Shown here piece after piece: positions 1-8,086 of a stretch of DNA of 13,967 nt (the stretch's first letter is position 1; every line of letters begins with the position of its first letter). The notes beneath the pieces are model-generated. The model did not search any database. It saw only the letters and a program-made list of their open reading frames with translations, and had not been told where the DNA came from. The translations under genes and the position numbers were made by a program. Origin of the DNA: Actinomycetota bacterium (lineage in GTDB: Bacteria > Actinomycetota > Actinomycetes > Nanopelagicales > Nanopelagicaceae); contig SXRC01000004.1 in the NCBI GenBank assembly GCA_005793655.1, positions 1 through 13,967 of the forward strand, read 5' to 3'.

Positions 1-1312
1 AGCAGCTGCGTTAAATAAACGTTGGCCGGAGAATAAAATTGAGCCATCCCTAGATCGAATTTTGGCCTTAGTCGATGCTCTAGGTTCACCCCACCTTACC
101 TATCCCACAATTCATATCGCTGGTACTAATGGCAAAACCTCCACCGCTCGAATGATTGATCAGTTACTGGCAAATCTTGGTTATCGAGTTGGCCGCTATA
201 CCTCACCGCACCTTGAATCCTTTACCGAGCGAATAAGCATTAAAGGTGAGCCAATTAGCGACTTAGAAATGATCAAAACTTATGAAGATATTCATTTATA
301 TTTAGATTTGATTGACTCTCGCCAGCCACATCCAATCTCCTACTTTGAAGCGCTAACTGCGATGGCATTTGTTGCATTTGCCGAACACCCAGTTGATATT
401 GCAGTAATTGAGGCTGGAATGGGTGGGCAGTGGGATGCAACAAATGTGATCTCATCCCAGGTTTCAGTAATGACACCAATTGGCTTGGATCATATGGAGT
501 ATTTAGGAAATACCCTTGAGGCAATTGCACAAACTAAGGCAGGAATTTTTAAACCAGAATCAAATGTTGTACTTGCTGCGCAAAGTGGGCAGGTGGCAAA
601 GGTATTACTGGCACAGGTGGCAAAAGTCTCTGCGCAACCATTTAGACAAGGTGTTGAGTTCTCCCTAAAAAATCGCGCCTTGGCTGTAGGCGGACAATTA
701 CTTTCTATTCAAGGAGTGCATGGAGATTATGATGAAATCTTCCTGCCACTTTACGGTGATCACCAAGGAAATAATGCTGCAGTTGCGCTAGCTGCAGTTG
801 AGGTTTTTGCAGGTGTAAAACTTGATACTGAGCTAGTACAGGATGCATTTAGTAAGGTTTCATCCCCGGGCAGGTGTGAGATTGTATATAAGGATCCAAC
901 TGTAATTATTGATGCCGCTCATAATCCTCATGGTGTGAGTGCTATTGCCAACACCCTAAACACTGAGTTTGATTTTGAGTTAGTTGTGGGCGTAGTTGCA
1001 GTGCTGGCTGATAAAGATGTTGCAGGTATCCTTAAAAATCTCTCCACTACTTTGGATTACCTGGTAATTACTGAAAATGAATCAGCTAGGGCGATGAATA
1101 AAGATGAGCTGGCAAAGATTGTCAGTCAATATTTTAAAGCCGAACAGGTTGAAATCATCGGTGATATGAATACTGCGATAACTTATGCAATTGAAAAGGT
1201 GGCACTTTTTAATCAGGTTAATGATAGGGTGGCAGCGGTTGTAATCACCGGCTCGGTAGCAACTGCAGGAATGGCAAGATCGATAATAAAGGCCCTGGCG
1301 AGGGTGAAGTAA
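1..1312 (+). CDS. folC: Bifunctional dihydrofolate synthase / folylpolyglutamate synthase (5'-truncated by window)
   Basis: FolC adds glutamate to dihydropteroate and then further glutamates to folates, using ATP, in the cytoplasm. The reading frame is open from base 2, giving 436 visible residues; the true start lies upstream. A TTG at 62 is internal, because the codons before it already read as folC sequence (AALNKRWPEN..., then LDRILALVDALG). Family signatures are present: the P-loop HIAGTNGKTS near visible residues 37-46, the GMGGQWDATN segment that matches the Mur-ligase/FolC signature, and a C-terminal VTGSVATAG. It matches the Mur ligase-like family over its whole visible length. The stop codon is immediately followed by the ATG of the DUF4233 gene (no gap), so the two are almost certainly co-transcribed and coupled. 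Neighbours fit the actinobacterial folC-DUF4233-ndk order. Confidence 0.95.
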   Translation, partial: AAALNKRWPENKIEPSLDRILALVDALGSPHLTYPTIHIAGTNGKTSTARMIDQLLANLGYRVGRYTSPHLESFTERISIKGEPISDLEMIKTYEDIHLYLDLIDSRQPHPISYFEALTAMAFVAFAEHPVDIAVIEAGMGGQWDATNVISSQVSVMTPIGLDHMEYLGNTLEAIAQTKAGIFKPESNVVLAAQSGQVAKVLLAQVAKVSAQPFRQGVEFSLKNRALAVGGQLLSIQGVHGDYDEIFLPLYGDHQGNNAAVALAAVEVFAGVKLDTELVQDAFSKVSSPGRCEIVYKDPTVIIDAAHNPHGVSAIANTLNTEFDFELVVGVVAVLADKDVAGILKNLSTTLDYLVITENESARAMNKDELAKIVSQYFKAEQVEIIGDMNTAITYAIEKVALFNQVNDRVAAVVITGSVATAGMARSIIKALARVK

Positions 1313-1660
1313 ATGAGAGTAATGGCTGCTGCGGTATTGACTATGGAGTCATTGTTGATGGGATTTGCACTTTTGCTTGCAAAAGATTCAGCCAGCAGCG
1401 CCCAGCTATGGCTGGGAATAACTCTGGCAATTTCACTTTTGATGTGTGCTGGTCTATTAAAGCGCAAAGGTGGGTATCTACTGGGAAGTATTTTGCAGAT
1501 TTTTCTAATCAGTTATGGCCTAGTCATTTGGCACATGTATTACATGGGCGGCTTATTCGCACTTTTATGGATCACAGCCATTGGACTTGGTCGCAGGGGT
1601 GAGGCAATAAAGGCGAGCCTTATCGCAAAACAGCAGGGGGATCTGAAGAATCGGCCATAA
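1313..1660 (+). CDS. DUF4233 family small membrane protein
   Basis: A 115-residue integral membrane protein with four predicted hydrophobic segments at about residues 4-22, 31-47, 53-70 and 77-92, and a basic, charged C-terminal tail (RRGEAIKASLIAKQQGDLKNRP). Position and size match the DUF4233 family, which in Actinobacteria sits between folC and ndk; I assign it on context plus topology, not on a recognised catalytic motif. Function is unknown. The ATG begins at the base after the folC stop, with a GAGGGTG ribosome site at 1300-1306 inside the end of folC (6-nt spacing), so translation is probably coupled to folC. Constant adjacency to folC does not by itself show a folate role. Confidence 0.85.
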   Translation: MRVMAAAVLTMESLLMGFALLLAKDSASSAQLWLGITLAISLLMCAGLLKRKGGYLLGSILQIFLISYGLVIWHMYYMGGLFALLWITAIGLGRRGEAIKASLIAKQQGDLKNRP

Positions 1661-1696
1661 TTTTCAGCCTCAGCCAAAGGTGCGTAGAATAAGAAA
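1661..1696 (+). promoter_or_regulatory. Candidate leaderless promoter for ndk
   Basis: TTTTCA at 1661-1666 (4 of 6 to TTGACA) and TAGAAT at 1685-1690 (5 of 6 to TATAAT) are separated by 18 bp. A start point 6-7 nt past the -10 box falls on the GTG initiation codon at 1697. No Shine-Dalgarno sequence precedes that codon (only AAGAAA lies between). This is the geometry of leaderless actinobacterial transcripts. Prediction only. Confidence 0.5.
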
Positions 1697-2116
1697 GTGA
1701 GTTCAGAGCAAACTTTAATTTTGGTTAAACCAGATGGCGTAAAACGTGGTTTGGTTGGCGAAGTTATCGCTCGCATTGAAAACAAAGGTTATAAAGTTAC
1801 CAACTTAAAAATGTTAACTGCTGACCGAACACTTCTTGCCAAGCATTATGCCGAGCATGAAGGCAAGGCCTTTTATGAACCATTACTTGAGTTCATGACA
1901 TCAGGTCCGATTGTGGCGATGGTGGCACAAGGTGAGCGAGTAATTGAAGGGTTTAGAAAGATGGCAGGGGCAACTGATCCAACTGTGGCCGAAGCAGGAA
2001 CAATAAGAGGAGACTTAGCAAGAGATATGGGAACAAAGGTAGTGCAAAATATTGTGCACGGCTCAGACTCAGTTGAGTCAGCAGCTCGTGAGATAAAGAT
2101 TTTTTTCGGCAATTAA
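1697..2116 (+). CDS. ndk: Nucleoside diphosphate kinase
   Basis: Ndk transfers the gamma phosphate of NTPs (mainly ATP) to NDPs through a phospho-histidine, balancing nucleotide pools in the cytoplasm. The 139-residue length is normal for the family. The N-terminal KPDGVKRG is at residues 11-18, and the catalytic histidine is H121 in NIVHGSDS, with the nucleotide-binding TIRGDL at 102-107. The GTG start gives the usual Ndk N-terminus (a few residues, then TLILVKPDG). There is no ribosome site before it, but a promoter-like pair is placed so that the mRNA could start at the GTG. Between it and mreB there are only 37 nt without a terminator, so read-through into the mre operon is likely. Confidence 0.97.
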   Translation: MSSEQTLILVKPDGVKRGLVGEVIARIENKGYKVTNLKMLTADRTLLAKHYAEHEGKAFYEPLLEFMTSGPIVAMVAQGERVIEGFRKMAGATDPTVAEAGTIRGDLARDMGTKVVQNIVHGSDSVESAAREIKIFFGN

Positions 2117-2140
2117 CAGATTAACTACAGAAATATAACA

Positions 2141-2148
2141 GGAGGAGG
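2141..2148 (+). promoter_or_regulatory. Strong ribosome binding site of mreB
   Basis: GGAGGAGG lies 5 nt before the ATG at 2154. It is the best Shine-Dalgarno match in the window; the other elongation genes have weak or overlapping sites, which fits MreB being made in excess over the membrane partners. Confidence 0.85.
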
Positions 2149-2153
2149 CAGCG

Positions 2154-3194
2154 ATGTTTAAAAAAACAAATCGGATGTCTTGGATTGGCCGTGATATGGC
2201 GGTTGATCTAGGAACAGCCAACACATTGGTCTATGTTCGCGGCCGCGGAATTGTTCTTAATGAACCATCGGTAGTGGCGGTCAATCAAGACACTGGCGCC
2301 ATTTTGGCGGTTGGACTTGAGGCAAAACGAATGATTGGTAGAACTCCTGGAAATATTGTGGCGATTAGACCACTTAAAGATGGAGTTATCGCAGATTTCG
2401 ATACCACTGAGCGAATGCTCAAATACTTTATTCAAAAAGTTCACAAGCGTCGCTATCTTGCCAAGCCAAGAATTGTGGTTTGTGTGCCATCTGGAATTAC
2501 TGGCGTGGAACAACGTGCCGTGAAAGATGCCGGTTATGCCGCAGGTGCTCGTAAGGTTTATATCATTGAAGAGCCAATGGCAGCAGCAATTGGTGCAGAT
2601 CTGCCAATTCATGAGCCAACTGGAAATATGGTGGTAGATGTTGGTGGTGGAACCACGGAGGTTGCAGTTATTTCACTAGGTGGAATTGTTGCGGCGCTAT
2701 CAATCCGGGTTGGTGGAGATGAGATAGATCAATCAATTATTAACTGGGTTAAGCGTGAGTACTCCTTATTACTAGGAGAGCGCACCGCCGAAGAGATAAA
2801 GATGGCAATTGGCTCAGCATTTCCAATGCCTGGTGAGCCAGATGCTGAAATTCGGGGTCGAGATCTTGCAACTGGATTACCAAAAATTATTCTGGTCACC
2901 TCTGCCGATATTCGAAAAGCGATTGATGAGCCAGTAAGCGCAATTGTTAATGCTATTAAAAACACATTAGATAAGACCCCACCTGAGTTGGCGAGTGATC
3001 TTATGGATCGGGGCATAGTTTTAACTGGTGGCGGTGCATTGCTACGCGGTCTTGATGAGAGATTGCGCCATGAAACTGGGGTGCCAATTCATATCTCAGA
3101 GCGGCCATTACAAGCTGTTGCCGAAGGATCTGGTAAATGTATTGAAGAGTTTGAAGCCTTGGAAAAGGTTTTAATCTCTGAACCACGACAATAA
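2154..3194 (+). CDS. mreB: Rod shape-determining protein MreB (bacterial actin)
   Basis: MreB polymerises with ATP into membrane-bound filaments that orient the elongation machinery. The 346 residues match the family length. The Hsp70/actin ATPase motifs are in order: phosphate-1 [10 protein letters not shown] (18-27), phosphate-2 [13 protein letters not shown] (160-172), and adenosine motif [13 protein letters not shown] (287-299). [12 protein letters not shown] at 137-148 is the usual MreB connecting segment. The N-terminal stretch [14 protein letters not shown] is amphipathic and could help membrane contact. The gene heads the mreBCD-pbp2-rodA operon and has a very strong ribosome site. 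MreB is missing from many polar-growing actinobacteria, so its presence with PBP2 and RodA suggests MreB-guided lateral wall growth here (inference). Confidence 0.98.
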   Translation: MFKKTNRMSWIGRDMAVDLGTANTLVYVRGRGIVLNEPSVVAVNQDTGAILAVGLEAKRMIGRTPGNIVAIRPLKDGVIADFDTTERMLKYFIQKVHKRRYLAKPRIVVCVPSGITGVEQRAVKDAGYAAGARKVYIIEEPMAAAIGADLPIHEPTGNMVVDVGGGTTEVAVISLGGIVAALSIRVGGDEIDQSIINWVKREYSLLLGERTAEEIKMAIGSAFPMPGEPDAEIRGRDLATGLPKIILVTSADIRKAIDEPVSAIVNAIKNTLDKTPPELASDLMDRGIVLTGGGALLRGLDERLRHETGVPIHISERPLQAVAEGSGKCIEEFEALEKVLISEPRQ

Positions 3195-3217
3195 ATAATT
3201 TGTAAGGGAGTTCATTT

Positions 3218-4126
3218 GTGGCTAGAGGCGGCGGTAATCGTTCGCGTCTGCTACTAGTCCTATTACTAGTTTCAGCGTTATTTCTAATCACGCTAGATCT
3301 GCGGGGAATCAATCTTGCCAGTGGAGTTCGCTCAGCGGTCGCTACTGCATTTTCACCGGTGGAGAAATTAGCCTCCAAAATCTTCTCACCTGTTGGAAAT
3401 TTCACTTCCGATTTACGTAATTTTAATCAATCAAAAAAGAAGATAAATGATCTAACCAAAGAGGTTGATCTATTGAAATCAAAAGAGGTATTGGACGAGG
3501 ATCTAGTTTCTCAAGTGAGCCAATTAAAAAATCTTTTGGATTTAGCAGGCCGCGGCGGCTATAAAGTTGTGGCGGCTAAGGTGGTAAACCGAGGCTCTGC
3601 AGCAACATTTAAGCAGACCATCACTATTGATGTGGGTAGCGCAGATGGTGTGACAAAAAATATGACAGTAATTGCTGATGGTGGTTTAGTTGGAGTTGTT
3701 AAATCAGTGACTAGTAATAGTGCAATAGTTTTATTGATGAGTGATCCAACATTTAAAGTTGGTGTGCGAATCGTGGGTACTCAAGGTATTGGTGTGATTT
3801 CTGGGCAAGGTGGTGATACTTACTTACTGCAACTTCTTGATGCAACGGGTGAAATTAAAGTTGGCGATAATTTAGTAGCACGAGGAAGTGAAAATGGCCG
3901 GCCATATGTGCCTGGAGTGCCAGTTGGGGAAGTGACAAAGGTGGCGAGTAATGCCTCAGCAATTACCCAAAATGCTGATGTGGTTGGCTTCGTCAATATC
4001 GATCGGGTAAGTGTGGTGGCGGTGGTAGTGGCACCACCAAAGAGTGATCCTAGAGATGCGTTGATTCCAAAGCCTGCTCCTACTGTGACAGTGCTGGTAA
4101 CTCCAACACCTACCCCAAGTAAGTAG
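3218..4126 (+). CDS. mreC: Rod shape-determining protein MreC
   Basis: MreC is a bitopic membrane protein that bridges MreB/MreD to PBP2 and activates it in the periplasm or wall zone. The 302 residues contain a basic N-terminus, one membrane helix at about 10-27, a coiled-coil region at about 68-110 (KKKINDLTKEVDLLKSKE and following), and the beta-rich MreC domain at about 115-270 with the typical GLVGVV and MSDPTFKVGVR segments. The C-terminus (about 274-302) is a proline/threonine-rich tail, probably disordered. Start is GTG at 3218, with AAGGGAG at 3204-3210 as ribosome site. It follows mreB by 23 nt and precedes mreD by 6 nt. Confidence 0.95.
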   Translation: MARGGGNRSRLLLVLLLVSALFLITLDLRGINLASGVRSAVATAFSPVEKLASKIFSPVGNFTSDLRNFNQSKKKINDLTKEVDLLKSKEVLDEDLVSQVSQLKNLLDLAGRGGYKVVAAKVVNRGSAATFKQTITIDVGSADGVTKNMTVIADGGLVGVVKSVTSNSAIVLLMSDPTFKVGVRIVGTQGIGVISGQGGDTYLLQLLDATGEIKVGDNLVARGSENGRPYVPGVPVGEVTKVASNASAITQNADVVGFVNIDRVSVVAVVVAPPKSDPRDALIPKPAPTVTVLVTPTPTPSK

Positions 4127-4132
4127 TTAAAG

Positions 4133-4654
4133 ATGAGTGGATTAAGAGTTTTTAATACCTCAATACTTTTATTTGTGATTTTTATGATCCAAGAGCTACT
4201 TATTGCTCGAATTAACTTTCCAATAAGTGGCTTTTCACTATACCTAGCAGCGCTAATGGTTGTACTGGCACTGGAGGACAGGAGTGGATCATTAGTTTTC
4301 GGATTTATTGGTGGTGTGATTCTAGATTTTTCACCCTCTGCAGATTCACCTTTGGGTCAGTGGGCGTTAGTCCTAACCATAATTGGCTACCTTTACTCAA
4401 TAAATAAAGAGAGTATTGGGGATTTCCTTGATAGCCCATTTTTATTTCTGCTTTTTGTAAGCTTTGCTACCGCACTTTCACTATCAATCTTTTTGATCGT
4501 TGGCGCCATGCTAGGAACTAACAATGGCGGCCTGCTGGATAATCTCTTATTAATTTTTGTCAATTCCTTATGGACCATATTAATCACACCTTTATTTTTA
4601 CCCATAATTATTAGGGTTAGAAAAATGTTAATGAGTAATCGAGAGCGGATATGA
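4133..4654 (+). CDS. mreD: Rod shape-determining protein MreD
   Basis: A 173-residue integral membrane protein with about five or six helices (approximately 9-27, 33-46, 52-66, 76-90, 103-127, 136-160) and a basic cytoplasmic C-terminus (RVRKMLMSNRERI). MreD works with MreC in the elongasome. Sequence identity in this family is low, so the call rests mainly on topology, length and its place between mreC and pbp2; the segment FGFIGGVILDFSP (56-68) is typical of MreD. There is no good Shine-Dalgarno site; the ATG lies 6 nt after the mreC stop, and its own stop overlaps the next ATG (ATGA), implying translational coupling on both sides. Confidence 0.9.
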   Translation: MSGLRVFNTSILLFVIFMIQELLIARINFPISGFSLYLAALMVVLALEDRSGSLVFGFIGGVILDFSPSADSPLGQWALVLTIIGYLYSINKESIGDFLDSPFLFLLFVSFATALSLSIFLIVGAMLGTNNGGLLDNLLLIFVNSLWTILITPLFLPIIIRVRKMLMSNRERI

Positions 4655-6771
4655 GCCTTCGCGCCAGGATTAATTTGATCGTTTTTCAGACTCTGGTTTT
4701 TTCACTTCTTCTAGCCTTATTTGGAAGATTATTTTATTTACAAGTTCTAGAGAGCGATAAGTATCAGGACGCAGCAATCAGCATTCAAAGCAGAGATGTA
4801 GTGACGCCAGCGATCAGGGGTGCGATCACTGATATTAATGGCACACCAATGGTGATTGATCTACCTGGATTAGTTGTTTCAATTGATCGAGTGGTCATTG
4901 ATAAACAGGAAGATAAAGGCGTAACTGTCTTATCTCGAGTTGCAAATTTATTTAGCTTGCAGTACTCCGATGTTTATCAACGAACTAGGTTATGTGGTGA
5001 ATTGCCTAAGGATAATCGCGCTGGCTGTTGGAATGGCACTAGATATCAGCCAATTCCGCTAGTTGGTGGTGCCTCCCAAGATACGGCACTTGAGGTCATG
5101 GAAAATTCAGATTTTTATCCAGGCGTAGAGGTTTCATCAGTACCAATTAGAAGTTATCCCTCACTTGTTGGCGAAAATGTGGCACATGTGCTTGGTTATG
5201 TTGGTCAGGTAACGGATGAAGATTTAAAAAATCCGGAGGTAAATTACTACCGCAATGAAGTAGTGGGAAAATCAGGGCTTGAAATTGAGTACAACCAATT
5301 CTTACGTGGTGTACCAGGGGTTAGAACTTTCTTGGTAAATCGCAAAGAGGTTGTGACAAAGGAGGATAAGAATATTCAAGCGATTGCTGGAAATCATTTA
5401 ATTACAAATATTGATGCCAGGTTGCAATCTGGAGTAGAGAAAGCTTTAGAGGCGGCGGTTAAACGAGCAAGAGCTTCGGGATATCGCGGTGATTCAGGTG
5501 CTGCAGTTGTCTTGGAGATAAAAACAGGCCGGGTGTTAGCAATGGCCTCCTATCCAACTTATGACCCAAGTATTTGGCAAAAGGGATTAACTGTTAAGCA
5601 AGCAGAGGATTTATTTAGTGAGAGTAAAGGCGTACCTGCACTTTCTCGACCACTGCAAGGATTATTTGCACCTGCCTCAACCTTTAAATCAGTTTCCGTT
5701 GTGGCTGCAGCTGCAGCTGGTTATCCATTAAATGCTAGTTATAACTGCCCGGCAACAGTTGAGATTGGCAATCGAACCTTTAAAAACTTTGACAGCATTG
5801 CAGCTGGTCGAATTCCACTAGATCTAGGTCTTGCAATCTCTTGTGACTCACTTTGGTATCAGATTTCCTATGATGAATGGGTCAGAGATGGCGGCCTGAA
5901 ACCAAAATCAACTGCAAATGATTACTTTTTTAATGCTGCAAAAAGTTTTGGAGTTGGGCAACTAACTGGAATAGATCTACCCAGTGAGCTAAAAGGCAGA
6001 CTGCCAAATCGGCAGTGGAAGCAGAACTGGTATGAACAGAATAAGGATTTCTATTGCAACTATAAGCAACGAGCAAAAAAAGCTGATCTGAGTGTATATC
6101 TTATTGAAATTGCGCGCGAAAATTGCATAGATGGTAACAAAGTACGAGCTGGAGACGCAGTTAACTTTTCAATTGGTCAGGGTGATACTTTAGTAACACC
6201 ACTTCGCCTTGCACAGATGTATGCGGCAATTGCTAATAATGGCACCTACTACAAACCGCAGGTTGCCAGAGCAATTGTTGATGTAGATGGCAAAGTGATT
6301 AAAGAGTTTAAGCCAGAGGTTGCAGATAATATAAAAATCCAACAAAGTACTTGGGATTTCCTGCATAAGAGTTTACGGATGGTAGTTACCCGAGGAACAG
6401 CAGCTGGTGTTTTCTCTGGTTTCCCAGTTGCAGTAAGTGGTAAGACTGGAACTGCGCAGGTTTTTGGAAAGAATCCAAACGGTAGCGCTAAAGATGACAC
6501 ATCTTGGTTTGCATCCTATGGGCCAACAAATGATCCACAGTATGCCGTAGTTATGATGGTAAGCCAGGGTGGATTTGGTGCATCAACCTCTGGTCTTGGC
6601 GTCAGAGATATTTATGCAACATTATTTGGCGTCAATGCCAATAAGGTTGATCTAGAGAAAGCAATATTTCCAACTGGCGTGCCAAGTACGATTGCTAAGG
6701 TGGATCTAAAGCAGGTAGCGAAAAAAGTAGATTTTACTGGAGTTAAAGTGGGCGGGATGAAACTTAAGTGA
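4651..6771 (+). CDS. mrdA: Penicillin-binding protein 2 (elongation transpeptidase)
   Basis: Class B PBP that cross-links peptidoglycan during elongation, partnered with RodA. The 706 residues comprise a short cytoplasmic tail, a single membrane anchor at about 8-30, a dimerisation/pedestal domain (about 45-245), and the transpeptidase domain (about 280-665). Active-site motifs are intact: S343-TFK, S397-C-D (the PBP2 version of SxN), and K598-T-G. Two cysteines (C115, C126) in the pedestal insertion could form an extracellular disulfide. About 40 residues follow the catalytic domain and look low-complexity, K/V-rich. The ATG overlaps the mreD stop by 4 nt, and its own TGA overlaps the GTG of rodA, so all three are coupled. 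Named pbp2/mrdA from context; pbpA-type cell-division paralogues are less likely next to mreBCD. Confidence 0.96.
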   Translation: MSLRARINLIVFQTLVFSLLLALFGRLFYLQVLESDKYQDAAISIQSRDVVTPAIRGAITDINGTPMVIDLPGLVVSIDRVVIDKQEDKGVTVLSRVANLFSLQYSDVYQRTRLCGELPKDNRAGCWNGTRYQPIPLVGGASQDTALEVMENSDFYPGVEVSSVPIRSYPSLVGENVAHVLGYVGQVTDEDLKNPEVNYYRNEVVGKSGLEIEYNQFLRGVPGVRTFLVNRKEVVTKEDKNIQAIAGNHLITNIDARLQSGVEKALEAAVKRARASGYRGDSGAAVVLEIKTGRVLAMASYPTYDPSIWQKGLTVKQAEDLFSESKGVPALSRPLQGLFAPASTFKSVSVVAAAAAGYPLNASYNCPATVEIGNRTFKNFDSIAAGRIPLDLGLAISCDSLWYQISYDEWVRDGGLKPKSTANDYFFNAAKSFGVGQLTGIDLPSELKGRLPNRQWKQNWYEQNKDFYCNYKQRAKKADLSVYLIEIARENCIDGNKVRAGDAVNFSIGQGDTLVTPLRLAQMYAAIANNGTYYKPQVARAIVDVDGKVIKEFKPEVADNIKIQQSTWDFLHKSLRMVVTRGTAAGVFSGFPVAVSGKTGTAQVFGKNPNGSAKDDTSWFASYGPTNDPQYAVVMMVSQGGFGASTSGLGVRDIYATLFGVNANKVDLEKAIFPTGVPSTIAKVDLKQVAKKVDFTGVKVGGMKLK

Positions 6772-7913
6772 GTTCAAACCTAAAGTATCGCTCAGCTACA
6801 AGAAGCTCTTTTGGAAAATTTGATCTGCTATTAATTGTCGCAGTCACTGGATTATTAGCAATTGGCACATTATTGGTATATGCCGGAACCAGAGAGTGGT
6901 TTAGATCAGCTGGATTAGATCCTGAGTATTATTTAAAGCGTCATATTATTAATATTTTAATTGGCTCACTCCTTGCCTATGGCACAACTTTGATTGACTA
7001 TCGTCTACTTCGTGCCTACACGCCAGTAATTTGGGGTGCTGCAGTAATTGGATTAATTCTTGTGTTAATTCCTGGAGTTGGGTTGGAGGTCAATAGCGCT
7101 CAAGCATGGATTGCACTGCCTGGTGGATTCCAATTGCAGCCAGCTGAATTAGCAAAGATTGCGATTATTATTGGCATTGCCATGATTTTGGCGGATAGAG
7201 ATCGAGCTGATAAAGATCCAACTACATCAGATGTCCTGATGGCACTTGCATTGGCCGCCGTTCCCATTTTATTAATAGTTGCACAACCAGATTTAGGAAC
7301 TGTCTTAATTATCAGCGCAGCTGTTGTCGCCATGATTGGTGCCTCGGGCGCCCAAGCACGATGGGTAGTTGGCTTACTTTTACTTGGGGCAGTTGGGGTG
7401 GTAACTGCAATTCAAACAGGTGCGGTAAGTGAGTACCAAGTTGCTCGGCTGGAATCATTTGTTGATCCCTCAGCTGATCCGCAGGCAACGGGGTATCAAC
7501 TGCGCCAATCTAGAATCACAATTGGTTCAGGTGGCTTATTTGGAAAAGGTTTATTTGATGGACCGCAGACCAATGGCCGGTTTGTCCCTGAGCAACAAAC
7601 TGACTTTATTTTTACAGTAGCAGGGGAGGAGATTGGGTTCCTCGGTTGTTCAGTAATTTTGCTCCTCTATCTGCTTATATTTATCAGAGCATTTTCAATT
7701 TGCCGCCGTAGCAGTGATTTATTTGGCCGGTTAGTTTGCATTGGAGTTATTGCCTGGTTTGCCTTCCAAACCTTTGAAAATATTGGCATGACTATGGGAT
7801 TGATGCCGATGACAGGTGTGCCATTACCCTTTTTGTCATATGGCGGATCTTCGATGTTTGCCAATTTAATTGGTGTTGGTTTGCTGCTAAATGTCCATGC
7901 ACGCAGCCGATAA
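6768..7913 (+). CDS. rodA: SEDS peptidoglycan glycosyltransferase RodA
   Basis: RodA polymerises lipid II into glycan strands at the membrane together with PBP2. The 381 residues carry about ten hydrophobic helices and the SEDS hallmarks: QPAELAK at 124-130, the long extracellular loop with GSGGLFGKGLFDG (253-265), and the TDFIF motif whose D279 aligns with the catalytic aspartate of RodA enzymes. The C-terminal PMTGVPLPFLSYGGSS motif is at 347-362. The operon with mreBCD and pbp2 marks it as RodA rather than the division paralogue FtsW. Its GTG start overlaps the pbp2 stop (GTGA) and has only a weak ribosome site, so it probably depends on coupling. It ends the elongation operon; a strong hairpin begins one base after its TAA. 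Confidence 0.96.
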   Translation: MSSNLKYRSATRSSFGKFDLLLIVAVTGLLAIGTLLVYAGTREWFRSAGLDPEYYLKRHIINILIGSLLAYGTTLIDYRLLRAYTPVIWGAAVIGLILVLIPGVGLEVNSAQAWIALPGGFQLQPAELAKIAIIIGIAMILADRDRADKDPTTSDVLMALALAAVPILLIVAQPDLGTVLIISAAVVAMIGASGAQARWVVGLLLLGAVGVVTAIQTGAVSEYQVARLESFVDPSADPQATGYQLRQSRITIGSGGLFGKGLFDGPQTNGRFVPEQQTDFIFTVAGEEIGFLGCSVILLLYLLIFIRAFSICRRSSDLFGRLVCIGVIAWFAFQTFENIGMTMGLMPMTGVPLPFLSYGGSSMFANLIGVGLLLNVHARSR

Positions 7914-7948
7914 CACGCTTAAATTAGCCAAAGTTGGCTGATTGCGTG
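7914..7948 (+). terminator. Strong hairpin directly after rodA, without U-tract (possible terminator)
   Basis: The stem pairs CACGC (7914-7918) with GCGTG (7944-7948), and AATTAGCCA (7922-7930) with TGGCTGATT (7935-7943; one G-T wobble), around an AAGT loop. That is 14 paired positions with one 3-nt bulge. It starts at the base after the rodA stop. No U-run follows, so it is not a classical intrinsic terminator; U-less hairpin termination or 3'-end protection is possible. Confidence 0.5.
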
Positions 7949-8034
7949 CGTATCTGAGATACTTTCACCACGGAAATCAGCGCGAGGATAAAGATCCAAC
8001 GCCGCGATAACCTCAATATTTTTTAGTAAGTTAA

Positions 8035-8058
8035 GTTAATTAATTTAAAGTAATTAAC
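8035..8058. promoter_or_regulatory. 24-bp near-perfect palindrome upstream of rne
   Basis: GTTAATTA (8035-8042) and TAATTAAC (8051-8058) are perfect inverted repeats. Their spacer contains TTTAAA, so 11 of 12 symmetric base pairs match. It could be an operator for a dimeric regulator. The local AT-richness raises the chance of a coincidental palindrome. Confidence 0.4.
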
Positions 8059-8086
8059 CAGTGAATTAAAAAAGTATTGTAAGAGA

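Noticed and set aside
62..64. TTG as the folC start
   Set aside because: Codons from base 2 onward already encode folC sequence in the same frame; the gene begins before the window.
2113..2139. TTAACA...TATAAC as an mreB promoter
   Set aside because: The spacer is only 15 bp, and the start point would fall within the Shine-Dalgarno sequence.
2208..2612. 134-residue minus-strand frame opposite mreB, and similar long opposite-strand frames elsewhere
   Set aside because: They lie fully within well-supported genes, have no ribosome sites, and their compositions follow from the sense codons.
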